Shown: positions 1 through 5,530, counted from the stretch's first letter. The stretch: DNA of 7,004 nt from Pleionea sp041591085 (GCA_041591085.1 JBFHSP010000155.1:1-7004); one strand, 5' to 3'. Translations and numbers: made by a program. Notes: generated by a model not told the origin, from the letters alone.

Positions 1-377
1 GCGGTATTTGCTATTTGCACATTAGCTTGGTAATTTCTTGAAGCCGAAATCATATTGGCCATTTCCTCAACCACATTAATATTCGGTAAATACACATTGC
101 CGTTTTCATCAGCCATAGGGTTTTCTGGTTGATACTTCACTCTTGGTGCGGCGTTACTTTCCACTACACCTAATACATCCACACCAGCACCAGAAAAGTC
201 ATTACCATGTAAACTTTCAAATACTGCAGAAAAAACTGGATGACGCGCTTTGTAGGTTTCTCCCAGGCTGCTTGAAACACTTTCGGCATTTGCCATATTG
301 CTTGCCGTTGTATTTAGCCGAACGCTTTGAGCACTTAAAGCAGAACCTGAAATTTTAAAAATATTGTATAAGCTCAT
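1..377 (-). CDS. flgC: Flagellar basal-body rod protein FlgC (3' end missing, runs off the left edge)
   Basis: FlgC is a proximal rod subunit of the flagellar basal body, exported by the flagellar type III system into the periplasm. About 125 codons are present from the ATG at 377. The N-terminus begins MSLYNIFKISGSAL, followed by SNMANAES around residues 26-33 and YKARHPVF, the usual rod-protein N-terminal pattern. Near the window edge the reading frame has VEEMANMISASRNYQANV, the start of the conserved C-terminal rod helix. FlgC proteins are usually about 135-150 aa, so only some 10-20 residues are likely missing. The ATG lies 2 nt after the flgB stop (TAACGATG), which indicates translational coupling within the rod operon. 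Recognition rests on family motifs seen by eye. Confidence 0.95.
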   Translation of the reverse strand, partial: MSLYNIFKISGSALSAQSVRLNTTASNMANAESVSSSLGETYKARHPVFSAVFESLHGNDFSGAGVDVLGVVESNAAPRVKYQPENPMADENGNVYLPNINVVEEMANMISASRNYQANVQIANT

Positions 378-379
378 CG

Positions 380-793
380 TTATTCGCCTCTCAAGGCTTT
401 ACTTAAGCCTTTAAATTTTGAGTTCAAGTACATTAAAGTTGTTTGGTACTCCATTGCATTTTGCGAGTAAGCGGCAATTTCTTTTTGTGAATCCACCGTA
501 TTGCCGTCTCCGGTATCCGGTTGATCTGGAATTTCATACTGAACGGCATTCATACCTAACTGGCTGCTAGAGCCCGAAAAATGCTTTTCATGAGTGCGCT
601 TTAATCCACTTTCTGAGTGACCCGAGTGTTGACTCATGGCATTTTCCAAAGCTTGCTGAAAGTTAAGACGCTGCGCTTTATAACCAGGCGTATCGGCATT
701 GGCGATGTTATTGGCAATAATTTCGGCACGCTTTGCTCGAAGCTCCAACGCTTGTTCATGAATGCCTAGGGCTTTGTCGAAATTAATGGCCAT
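380..793 (-). CDS. flgB: Flagellar basal-body rod protein FlgB
   Basis: FlgB is the proximal rod protein at the base of the rod, built on the MS-ring side and exported by the flagellar type III apparatus. The protein is 137 aa, normal for the family. Residues 25-40 carry the rod signature IIANNIANADTPGYKA, and the C-terminus has YQTTLMYLNSKFKGLSKALRGE, the expected C-terminal helix. The frame stays open to an ATG at 856. I chose the ATG at 793 because it gives the family-typical start MAINFDKALG and has an AAGAG Shine-Dalgarno sequence 8 nt upstream. The upstream start would also put the codon very close to the predicted transcription start near 841. It is the first gene of the operon, with flgC next, and is probably transcribed from the sigma-54 site at 852-867. 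Confidence 0.96.
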   Translation of the reverse strand: MAINFDKALGIHEQALELRAKRAEIIANNIANADTPGYKAQRLNFQQALENAMSQHSGHSESGLKRTHEKHFSGSSSQLGMNAVQYEIPDQPDTGDGNTVDSQKEIAAYSQNAMEYQTTLMYLNSKFKGLSKALRGE

Positions 794-851
794 TGCTGCT
801 GCTCTTAATACTGTAAAAACATTGATTAAAATTTTATCTGTACTGAAATAG

Positions 852-867
852 AGCAATAGCTATGCCA
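852..867 (-). promoter_or_regulatory. Sigma-54 (RpoN) promoter for flgBC
   Basis: Read on the minus strand the site is TGGCATAGCTATTGCT. It matches the RpoN consensus TGGCACGNNNNTTGCW at 10 of 12 specified positions, with exact GG-N10-GC spacing. Transcription would start near 841, leaving a leader of about 48 nt before the flgB ATG at 793. In polar-flagellum Gammaproteobacteria the flgB operon is commonly RpoN-dependent and activated by FlrC/FleR, which fits. The palindromic CAATT-C-AATTG at 866-876 overlaps the -24 edge and may be incidental. Confidence 0.78.
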
Positions 868-958
868 ATTCAATTGATAGCGAGTAACATGAAGCTAATA
901 GACTGATTTTATTGATATTAGGGATTATTAAAAAAGGCATAGATGCTAATATGAATTG

Positions 959-983
959 AAAAGCGGCAACTTAAAGCCGCTTT
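959..983 (-). terminator. Intrinsic terminator of the cheV-cheR-134-aa-gene transcript
   Basis: On the minus strand AAAGCGGC pairs with GCCGCTTT (8 bp, five of them G-C or C-G) across an 8-nt loop and leads into a short U-run (four U before a C). It lies about 85 nt past the stop of the 134-aa gene and upstream of the flgB promoter, so it separates the chemotaxis block from the rod operon. The U-tract is short, so termination may be incomplete. On the plus strand the stem is followed by TTTGGG, which does not look like a terminator. Confidence 0.6.
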
Positions 984-1066
984 GGGAATGAAGAAACTAA
1001 AACGACTAAAAGTGAGATATGGTTTAACTTTTCGGTGTTCTTATTAAGTTCACGTTAACAACCACA

Positions 1067-1471
1067 CTAGAGATCATACTCAAAGTGCCATTCGTTGTTT
1101 TCGGCACATAACAGTTCTAATAAAGTTCGAAATTGAATCAGTTCTGGAAGAACTACCGATTTAGTCGTTTGGCTCAAACTGTGGTAGTTAGAAATAATCT
1201 TAATGTAGCTCTTGATTAAAGTAAGTCCTTCTTTAGCTGAAAACCACAGCTCAGGATTTGCCTGTTCTATCTCTTCTTCGGTTGCTCCGACACTTTTTAA
1301 AAACTCAGCGATTTGTTCGGTCGGTGTATAAACGCAATCATCCAAGCGCATTAATTGATGCTCTTCCCCTATCGAACTAAGCAAATCCAAATGGTTAATT
1401 AGGTGAACACCGTGGTTGGCTAACTCTGTTAGATTTATCTTGTTTTTTGTAGCAATAAATATTGAAGTCAT
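1067..1471 (-). CDS. Unrecognised 134-aa protein encoded between cheR and flgB
   Basis: I do not recognise this protein. It is 134 aa, mildly acidic, and has no signal peptide or membrane helix, so it is probably cytoplasmic. The N-terminal 35 residues are mostly hydrophobic and helical (MTSIFIATKN, then NHLDLLSSIG). An acidic stretch follows (TEEEIEQANPE, about 64-74), then WFSAKEGLTLIKSYIKIIS around 76-94 and a helical C-terminal segment ending in WHFEYDL. It starts 29 nt downstream of the cheR stop on the same strand and precedes a terminator, so it is the third and last gene of the cheV-cheR operon. The ATG at 1471 has only a weak AAAAGA ribosome site, and the spacer holds a 9-bp inverted repeat. 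The position suggests a link to chemotaxis or motility. That is inference from neighbourhood only, and small passenger genes do occur at such sites. Confidence 0.8.
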   Translation of the reverse strand: MTSIFIATKNKINLTELANHGVHLINHLDLLSSIGEEHQLMRLDDCVYTPTEQIAEFLKSVGATEEEIEQANPELWFSAKEGLTLIKSYIKIISNYHSLSQTTKSVVLPELIQFRTLLELLCAENNEWHFEYDL

Positions 1472-1476
1472 CAGAG

Positions 1477-1498
1477 TCTTTTAAGTTCTCTTAAAAGA
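1477..1498 (-). repeat. Perfect inverted repeat (9-bp arms, 4-nt loop) in the cheR to 134-aa-gene spacer
   Basis: The arms TCTTTTAAG and CTTAAAAGA are exact reverse complements around a 4-nt loop. The stem ends 5 nt before the ATG of the 134-aa gene. In the transcript it would place the purine-rich loop sequence (AAGAGAA) and the AAAAGA next to the start codon within or beside the hairpin, so it could limit ribosome access. The stem is mostly A-T and therefore weak, and no long U-run follows it, so a terminator is unlikely. Confidence 0.6.
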
Positions 1499-1499
1499 A

Positions 1500-2330
1500 T
1501 TACTTCTTTTTATATACCAAGCCAGGATTACAACGTACCATTTCAAATTGATTGATGCTAGCAGGCATTGATTCAGATGCGCCTAAAAACAAATAGCCTC
1601 CATCGTTTAAGCATTCCGAAAGCCCTAATATCACTTTTTCTTTTAACTCTGCCGAAAAATAGATAAGTACATTACGGCAAAAAATAACATCAAATTTACC
1701 CATTGCTTTATATGGCGTTTGCAGTAGATTCAAAGTTGAAAACCTAACCTTTCGTCTTATTTGGTCTTGTAATACAAAAGCACCTGCATCGGATTGAGTG
1801 AAAAATCGTTTCTGTCTTTCTAACGAAAGTCCTCGCGTAATCTCTATTGATTGATACTCGCCTAACCTAGCTTGTTCGAGAACTCGAGTGGAAATATCGG
1901 TAGAAACAATATCAACCGACATAGGCACCTCGGCTCTTCTCTCTGAGCTTTGAGCTTCTTCAACCCCCATAGCAATAGAATAAGGCTCTTGTCCGGTAGA
2001 GCAAGCTGCACACCAAATAGAAGCCCTAGACTTTCCAGCTTGTTTAATTTCAGGAAGAATCGAGCGATTTAAATAATCAAACGGAAAGCCATCTCTAAAC
2101 CACAAGGTTTCATTGGTGGTCATTTTATCAATAACCGTTTGTAATAGTGCGGAGTTCATCGGCGAACGAATTTGTGTGAGTAATTCGCTTAAAGAGCTCA
2201 GTTGCTTTTCCTTTAAAACAGAAGAGAGTCTACTGGCTACCAAATATTGCTTGTTGTCGCCGAGTAGAATGCCGGTTTTTTCATTTAAAAAAGATTGGAA
2301 GCGCGCAAAGTCTTCAGGTGAAATCACCAT
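1500..2330 (-). CDS. cheR: Chemotaxis protein methyltransferase CheR
   Basis: CheR methylates specific glutamates on the signalling domain of chemoreceptors (MCPs) using S-adenosylmethionine, giving adaptation together with the methylesterase CheB. The 276-aa length is normal. The N-terminal helical domain (about 1-80) ends in NETLWFRD (73-80), the family NETxFFRD motif. The catalytic domain has the SAM-binding motif AACSTGQEPYS (108-118), STDIS (143-147, acidic end of the second strand) and FDVIFCRNVLIYF (213-225), followed by GGYLFLGASESM. No TPR extension is present, so this is the simple housekeeping type. The ATG at 2330 has GGAG 11 nt upstream. It lies 36 nt after cheV on the same strand, the usual cheV-cheR pair next to flgB in this group. 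cheB is not in the window. Confidence 0.97.
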   Translation of the reverse strand: MVISPEDFARFQSFLNEKTGILLGDNKQYLVASRLSSVLKEKQLSSLSELLTQIRSPMNSALLQTVIDKMTTNETLWFRDGFPFDYLNRSILPEIKQAGKSRASIWCAACSTGQEPYSIAMGVEEAQSSERRAEVPMSVDIVSTDISTRVLEQARLGEYQSIEITRGLSLERQKRFFTQSDAGAFVLQDQIRRKVRFSTLNLLQTPYKAMGKFDVIFCRNVLIYFSAELKEKVILGLSECLNDGGYLFLGASESMPASINQFEMVRCNPGLVYKKK

Positions 2331-2366
2331 AAGTTATTATTCTCCAGGTTTTCTAATAACTATTTG

Positions 2367-3296
2367 TTAACCTATACCGTTATCCAAACGTTTTTGCACT
2401 GCGCCAGCCAACTCATCAGGGTTAAATTTTGGTATAAAGTCATTGGCTCCTACTTTTTGCACCATGGCTTGATTAAACACACCACTAAGAGAAGTATGCA
2501 GTAATACCCAAAGTTTCTTTAAGCGATCATTAGCTCGAATTTCTGCGGTGAGTGTATATCCATCCATTTCTGGCATTTCTATGTCTGAAATCAAGAGCAG
2601 CACTTCATCTTCAATTCGTTTTCCTTCATTTGCTAAATCATTCAAGAAGTCGAGCGCTTCTCGGCCGTCCTTTTTAGTCACTACCGTCATTCCTAATTGC
2701 TCGACCGTCCTCTTGATTTGATTCCTGGCAACCGCTGAGTCATCAGCAACTAAAACAATTTTGTCTTGCGGTTCTTTTCCTATAGATTTTTGTAAGACAT
2801 CTTGACTCACCGTTTCGTTGGTCGGTGTAATTTCTGCCAATATTTTCTCAACGTCAATAATCTCAACTAATTGTTTGTCTATTTCGGTTACAGCAGTTAG
2901 ATAATGCTGACGTCCACTGCCCTTGGGTGGTGGATGAATGTCACCCCAATTCATGTTAACTATGCGCTCTACTGAGCTGACCAAAAAACCTTGCACAGCA
3001 CGATTGTACTCGGCGATTACCACAAAACACTTAGTTAAATCATCTAGCGGAGGCCCACCTACCGCTAAGCTTAAGTCCATAACCGAAATAGTTTGTCCAC
3101 GAATATGCGCAACACCTCGCACAACAGAATGGCGCTGCGGAAGTTGGGTTAAAGGAGGACATTGCAGCACCTCTCTCACTTTGAACACGTTAATGCCATA
3201 CATTTGTCGGCCACGTAATTTGAATAACAACAACTCCAGTCGATTTTGACCGACCATTTGAGTCCGTTGATTTACGCTATCTAATATACTTGCCAT
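2367..3296 (-). CDS. cheV: Chemotaxis coupling protein CheV (CheW domain fused to a response-regulator receiver)
   Basis: CheV links chemoreceptors to the kinase CheA through its CheW-like domain and tunes the coupling through phosphorylation of its receiver domain. The 309-aa product has the CheW-like part at about residues 15-160 (MYGINVFKVREVL, then GVAHIRGQTISVMDL at 61-75). The receiver at about 178-305 has the acidic pair D185-D186, phosphoacceptor D238 in SDIEMPEMDG, T268/S269 in the HTS segment and K290, so all catalytic residues are present. The frame extends to an ATG at 3332. I chose 3296 because it gives the typical start MASILDSVNQRT and has GGGGAA about 6 nt upstream. It is the first gene of the block with cheR and the 134-aa gene, and is probably driven by the sigma-28 site at 3484-3510. 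Confidence 0.97.
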   Translation of the reverse strand: MASILDSVNQRTQMVGQNRLELLLFKLRGRQMYGINVFKVREVLQCPPLTQLPQRHSVVRGVAHIRGQTISVMDLSLAVGGPPLDDLTKCFVVIAEYNRAVQGFLVSSVERIVNMNWGDIHPPPKGSGRQHYLTAVTEIDKQLVEIIDVEKILAEITPTNETVSQDVLQKSIGKEPQDKIVLVADDSAVARNQIKRTVEQLGMTVVTKKDGREALDFLNDLANEGKRIEDEVLLLISDIEMPEMDGYTLTAEIRANDRLKKLWVLLHTSLSGVFNQAMVQKVGANDFIPKFNPDELAGAVQKRLDNGIG

Positions 3297-3337
3297 ATTA
3301 TTCCCCGCCATACCCACAATTAAGCAATACAAAGAGT

Positions 3338-3353
3338 TGGCTTTAATTTTGCA
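3338..3353 (+). promoter_or_regulatory. Candidate sigma-54 (RpoN) promoter for flgA
   Basis: The sequence TGGCTTTAATTTTGCA has exact GG-N10-GC spacing and matches 9 of 12 specified positions of the RpoN consensus. The TGGC and TTGCA cores are intact and the mismatches fall between them. Predicted start is near 3364, which leaves a leader of about 135 nt before flgA. No competing RpoN match faces cheV in this intergenic region. Confidence 0.55.
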
Positions 3354-3406
3354 GTTTATCTAACCAGTGATTGAGCCTAACGGGCTTTAACCCGAAAAAC
3401 TCAAGT

Positions 3407-3420
3407 TCAAGCATGCTTGA
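3407..3420. promoter_or_regulatory. Perfect 14-bp palindrome, possible operator between cheV and flgA
   Basis: TCAAGCATGCTTGA is a perfect palindrome, and a half-site-like TCAAG lies immediately to its left (3401-3405). It sits roughly midway between the predicted flgA start (about 3364) and the predicted cheV start (about 3477), so a protein bound here would be within both leaders. I do not recognise it as the site of a known flagellar regulator. A role is inference from symmetry and position. Confidence 0.4.
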
Positions 3421-3483
3421 TGATGTTCTAAAGATAAGCATAGCTGAAAATCACGTATTTGCTTTAAATCTTAATTTTTAACT

Positions 3484-3510
3484 ATTTCGGCCAACTGTAT
3501 GAAAAGTTTA
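3484..3510 (-). promoter_or_regulatory. Sigma-28 (FliA) promoter for cheV-cheR, overlapping the flgA start
   Basis: On the minus strand TAAACTTT and GCCGAAAT are separated by exactly 11 nt. Against the FliA consensus TAAAGTTT-N11-GCCGATAA this is 7 of 8 in the -35 element and 6 of 8 in the -10 element, with ideal spacing. Transcription would start near 3477, giving a leader of about 180 nt to the cheV ATG at 3296. The -35 element lies inside flgA codons 2-4. In Pseudomonas aeruginosa cheVR is placed in the FliA-dependent class of flagellar genes, which agrees with this assignment. Confidence 0.62.
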
Positions 3511-4197
3511 AAGTTTTTGCCTATTTACATCTTGCTCTTTGCTATTCCGTTAAGTTCAGCGGATACAACGGAGATACAATCGCTAGAAGCCATTGAAAGA
3601 GCGGCAACTTCATTCCTTAAAAACCAGTTAGGAGGTAATAACGGCCGGTTAGAAATTAGTTTAGGAACCATTGATCCAAGATTACGATTACAGCCATGCA
3701 CTAATGAACTTCAAGGATTTGTACCTCAAAATACCCCTTTGAAAGGTAATTCACTAGTTGGCATTCGATGTGTGGGCGTCAATTCGTGGCATATTTATCT
3801 ACCAGTACAAATTAAAATCACTCAAGAAATTTTGGTTTTTGCCGAAAACTTGCGTAAGGGCCATGTGTTAACTGCTTCTGATTTAAAACTCAAAACACTC
3901 GATATTAATCAAGTAAGAGGCACAACATTTAGTGAGCCTAAAAAGCTGGTAGGTTCTCGATTGAAAAGGCATGTCACTCGAAATGAAGTAGCCGATTCTT
4001 CAACTGCCTGTATGGTGTGTAAAGGCGATAAAACGCTGATTATTGCTGAAAATCAAAGCTTTTCTATAGCAATGCAAGGGTTAGCATTACAAGACGGTCA
4101 GATAGGCCAAAGAGTACAAATTGAAAATATTCAAACTGACAAAATTGTATCTGGCACAGTTGTCGCTAGAAACAAAATTCAAGTAGTGCTGCTATGA
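3499..4197 (+). CDS. flgA: Flagellar basal body P-ring formation protein FlgA
   Basis: FlgA is a periplasmic chaperone that assists polymerisation of the P-ring protein FlgI around the rod. The 232-aa precursor has a Sec signal peptide: basic start MKSLK, hydrophobic core to about residue 18, and probable cleavage after A21 in PLSSA-DTT. The C-terminal two-thirds contain an SAF-type region (AENLRKGHVLTASDLKLKTLD, about 115-135) followed by the family motif CMVCKGDKT (171-179) and GLALQDGQIGQRVQIEN. C67, C91, C171 and C174 could form disulfides in the periplasm. No convincing Shine-Dalgarno sequence precedes the ATG at 3499. No other in-frame start gives a better signal peptide, so the start stands but translation may be weak. 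flgM follows 41 nt downstream. Confidence 0.95.
   Translation: MKSLKFLPIYILLFAIPLSSADTTEIQSLEAIERAATSFLKNQLGGNNGRLEISLGTIDPRLRLQPCTNELQGFVPQNTPLKGNSLVGIRCVGVNSWHIYLPVQIKITQEILVFAENLRKGHVLTASDLKLKTLDINQVRGTTFSEPKKLVGSRLKRHVTRNEVADSSTACMVCKGDKTLIIAENQSFSIAMQGLALQDGQIGQRVQIENIQTDKIVSGTVVARNKIQVVLL
4152..4167 (+). promoter_or_regulatory. Candidate sigma-54 (RpoN) promoter inside flgA for flgM-flgN
   Basis: TGGCACAGTTGTCGCT lies within the 3' end of flgA. The -24 element TGGCAC is perfect and spacing is GG-N10-GC. The -12 element is TCGCT instead of TTGCT, giving 10 of 12 consensus positions. Start would be near 4178, about 60 nt before the flgM ATG. I found no sigma-28 match ahead of flgM. Because the site is inside coding sequence, chance occurrence is a real alternative. 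Confidence 0.45.
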
Positions 4198-4238
4198 TTA
4201 TTCTATACCTTGAATCGTTATTTAATTTTAGGTGAGTT

Positions 4239-4547
4239 ATGGCTATTGATATTCGAAACGTAGGATCAGGAAAGCTAACGTCTCTTTCCAACAAAGACAA
4301 AAAAGTGTCTTCATCAAATCTCTCGATTTCAGATGATGATACACAGCCTGACGATCAAGTAGAGCTGACAGGTCAAGCAGCAAAAATAAGTTCGCTGATC
4401 CAACAAATGATGAAGATGCCTGCCGTTGATTACAGCCGAGTCGATCCGATAAAGCAAAAAATTGATGAAGGACGATTTGAAATCGAGCCAGAGCGCATTG
4501 CGCATAAAATGCTCGACTTTGAAGTATCTTATTCTCGTTATAAATAA
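4239..4547 (+). CDS. flgM: Anti-sigma-28 factor FlgM
   Basis: FlgM binds and inhibits the flagellar sigma factor FliA until the hook-basal body is complete. It is then exported through the flagellum, releasing FliA for late genes. The 102-aa length is normal. The N-terminal half is polar and serine/aspartate-rich (SSSNLSISDDDTQPDDQ), as expected for the disordered export part. The C-terminal half holds the sigma-binding region VELTGQAAKISSLIQQM, then VDPIKQKIDEGRFEIEPERIAHKMLDFE at about 68-95, the strongly conserved FlgM signature. AGGTGA lies just 3-4 nt before the ATG, a short but usable ribosome-site spacing. It lies between flgA and flgN, the standard order, and is expected to control the putative sigma-28 promoter of cheV in this same window. 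Confidence 0.95.
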   Translation: MAIDIRNVGSGKLTSLSNKDKKVSSSNLSISDDDTQPDDQVELTGQAAKISSLIQQMMKMPAVDYSRVDPIKQKIDEGRFEIEPERIAHKMLDFEVSYSRYK

Positions 4548-4587
4548 TCAGCTAACTGCAATTAGCAAAACATTAGGTTATAGCAAA

Positions 4588-5103
4588 ATGAACATCCCAA
4601 ATACGCAATATAACGTTAACTCACTTTCTAAAGATCAAGTAGATTTTTTATTAAGTGCTATTTCACATGAGCATACTAAGTGCGATCAATTATTAGAACT
4701 GATGCTGTCAGAACAAATATTACTAGAAAAGCGGAATATAGAAGCAATCCCGAACTTATTAAAAGAAAAAACCACATTAATAAATGAAATAGAAAAATCC
4801 GCTGAACGACGCTTACAAATGTTTGGATTAAAAGCCATTCATAAACATCATAATGCCGTATTTGAGCAGCATGTAAATAAAGTCGATCGATTAGCTGAAC
4901 CTTGGCAACAGCTTAAACACTGTTTGGATCGTTGTAGAAATCAAAATGAAATCAATGGCAGGATCATTGAGTTATCACAAAAAAGTATCGACAGAACAAT
5001 CAACCTTTTTAAGCAGTCATTGCGACCAAATAACTTGACCACCTACTCGGCTAAAGGATTTGCTCAACAAACCCCAATTCACATAACGGGCGTAGAAGCT
5101 TGA
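4588..5103 (+). CDS. flgN: Flagellar export chaperone FlgN
   Basis: FlgN is a cytoplasmic chaperone for the hook-filament junction proteins FlgK and FlgL that delivers them to the export gate. The product is 171 aa, slightly longer than the typical 140-160 aa. It is almost entirely helical: KDQVDFLLSAISHEHTKCDQLLELMLSEQILLEKRNIEAIPNLLKEKTTLINEIEKSAERR (about 15-75) is the recognisable FlgN pattern of a first long helix and a lysine-rich turn, followed by a second coiled segment and WQQLKHCLDRCRNQNEINGRII. The frame is open back to 4462, inside flgM. I chose the ATG at 4588 because it lies beyond the flgM stop (40-nt gap) and has AGGT about 10 nt upstream. The final 25 residues (SAKGFAQQTPIHITGVEA) are probably a flexible tail, resembling the substrate-binding tail of other FlgNs. 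Confidence 0.9.
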   Translation: MNIPNTQYNVNSLSKDQVDFLLSAISHEHTKCDQLLELMLSEQILLEKRNIEAIPNLLKEKTTLINEIEKSAERRLQMFGLKAIHKHHNAVFEQHVNKVDRLAEPWQQLKHCLDRCRNQNEINGRIIELSQKSIDRTINLFKQSLRPNNLTTYSAKGFAQQTPIHITGVEA

Positions 5104-5194
5104 GTCTTTCACTGATTTAATGAAATGCCATGTTTTAAATCGGAACTGATGTTTTATATAAAAGCAATCAATGTGATGTGAAAAACCAAATTAA

Positions 5195-5398
5195 CTAAAC
5201 ATCCATTGCTCGGCCAGTGATAGTTAGCCTAACCATTTTTCGACGGTCATCGTCCCTACGATCTTTACCTGATCGCATATCAGGCACCGTAATGCTTCTT
5301 CCTTGTAATTGTCTTCGCTCAAAACCGCTCCTTCGATCGTCTTGACGACGCTCGACTACATCAGAGGACCATTGAACTTCTTCAGATCTATCTGCCAT
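5195..5398 (-). CDS. Small basic protein with repeated (D/E)RR motifs, function unknown
   Basis: This 67-aa protein is very rich in arginine and aspartate. It has five (D/E)RR triplets, at about residues 16-18, 21-23, 27-29, 46-48 and 51-53. The segment RSGFERR (23-29) is echoed by RSGKDRR (42-48), which looks like an internal duplication. The C-terminus KMVRLTITGRAMDV is different in character and ends abruptly. No signal peptide or membrane segment is present. Similar ERR/DRR-rich linkers precede some PilZ and GGDEF domains, but no such domain follows here. The gene is convergent with flgN (91-nt gap) and divergent from the cyclase gene. The ribosome site is weak. A good -10 box at 5460-5465 and the intact frame support a real gene. 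I do not assign a function. Confidence 0.72.
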   Translation of the reverse strand: MADRSEEVQWSSDVVERRQDDRRSGFERRQLQGRSITVPDMRSGKDRRDDDRRKMVRLTITGRAMDV

Positions 5399-5434
5399 AT
5401 TTTCAATTCATTTCAGGGTTTAGATTAAATTTTA

Positions 5435-5445
5435 CTCAGCCTGAG
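5435..5445. promoter_or_regulatory. Short palindrome CTCAG-C-CTGAG in the leader of the (D/E)RR gene
   Basis: A perfect 5-bp inverted repeat around one central base lies about 40 nt upstream of the ATG at 5398 and just downstream of the predicted start near 5453. It could be a small operator or a leader hairpin. It is too short to be distinguished from chance with confidence. Confidence 0.25.
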
Positions 5446-5459
5446 CAAAACCTAATTAA

Positions 5460-5489
5460 ATTATAGCTCTTATTGCGATAAATAATGAA
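5460..5489 (-). promoter_or_regulatory. Sigma-70-like promoter for the (D/E)RR-repeat gene
   Basis: On the minus strand the -10 hexamer is a perfect TATAAT (5465 down to 5460). A weak -35, TTCATT (3 of 6), lies 18 nt upstream at 5489-5484. The predicted start near 5453 gives a leader of about 55 nt. The surrounding region is A+T-rich, so this is a reasonable but not certain promoter. It implies that the small gene is not under sigma-54 or sigma-28 control. Confidence 0.45.
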
Positions 5490-5530
5490 CTATTTCACAT
5501 AACTTGTGCATTATTTCCAAATGGTTTATT

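Noticed and set aside
143..358. 71-codon plus-strand open frame
   Set aside because: Lies wholly antisense to flgC, has histidine-rich low-quality composition and no ribosome site.
794..856. N-terminal extension of flgB to the ATG at 856
   Set aside because: The extra 21 residues are unlike FlgB, and that start would lie upstream of the predicted transcription start near 841.
2113..2370. 85-codon plus-strand open frame
   Set aside because: Antisense to the 5' part of cheR, with no family resemblance.
2938..3249. 103-codon plus-strand open frame
   Set aside because: Antisense to the CheW domain of cheV. Composition looks like a shadow frame.
3297..3332. N-terminal extension of cheV to the ATG at 3332
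   Set aside because: The start at 3296 has a GGGGAA ribosome site and the family-typical N-terminus.
3381..3394. CGGG-CTTTAA-CCCG hairpin as a terminator
   Set aside because: The stem is only 4 bp, no suitable T-run completes it in a sensible direction, and it lies in a promoter region.
4462..4587. N-terminal extension of flgN into flgM
   Set aside because: The added residues are the out-of-frame reading of conserved flgM sequence. FlgN begins normally at 4588.
5439..5452. GG-N10-GC spacing on the minus strand as a sigma-54 promoter for the small basic gene
   Set aside because: Only the GG and GC dinucleotides fit. The rest of both the -24 and -12 elements does not match.
5457..5481. TAAA with TGCGATAA on the plus strand as a sigma-28 promoter for the cyclase
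   Set aside because: The spacer is 2 nt too short and the -10 element is degraded at its first two bases.
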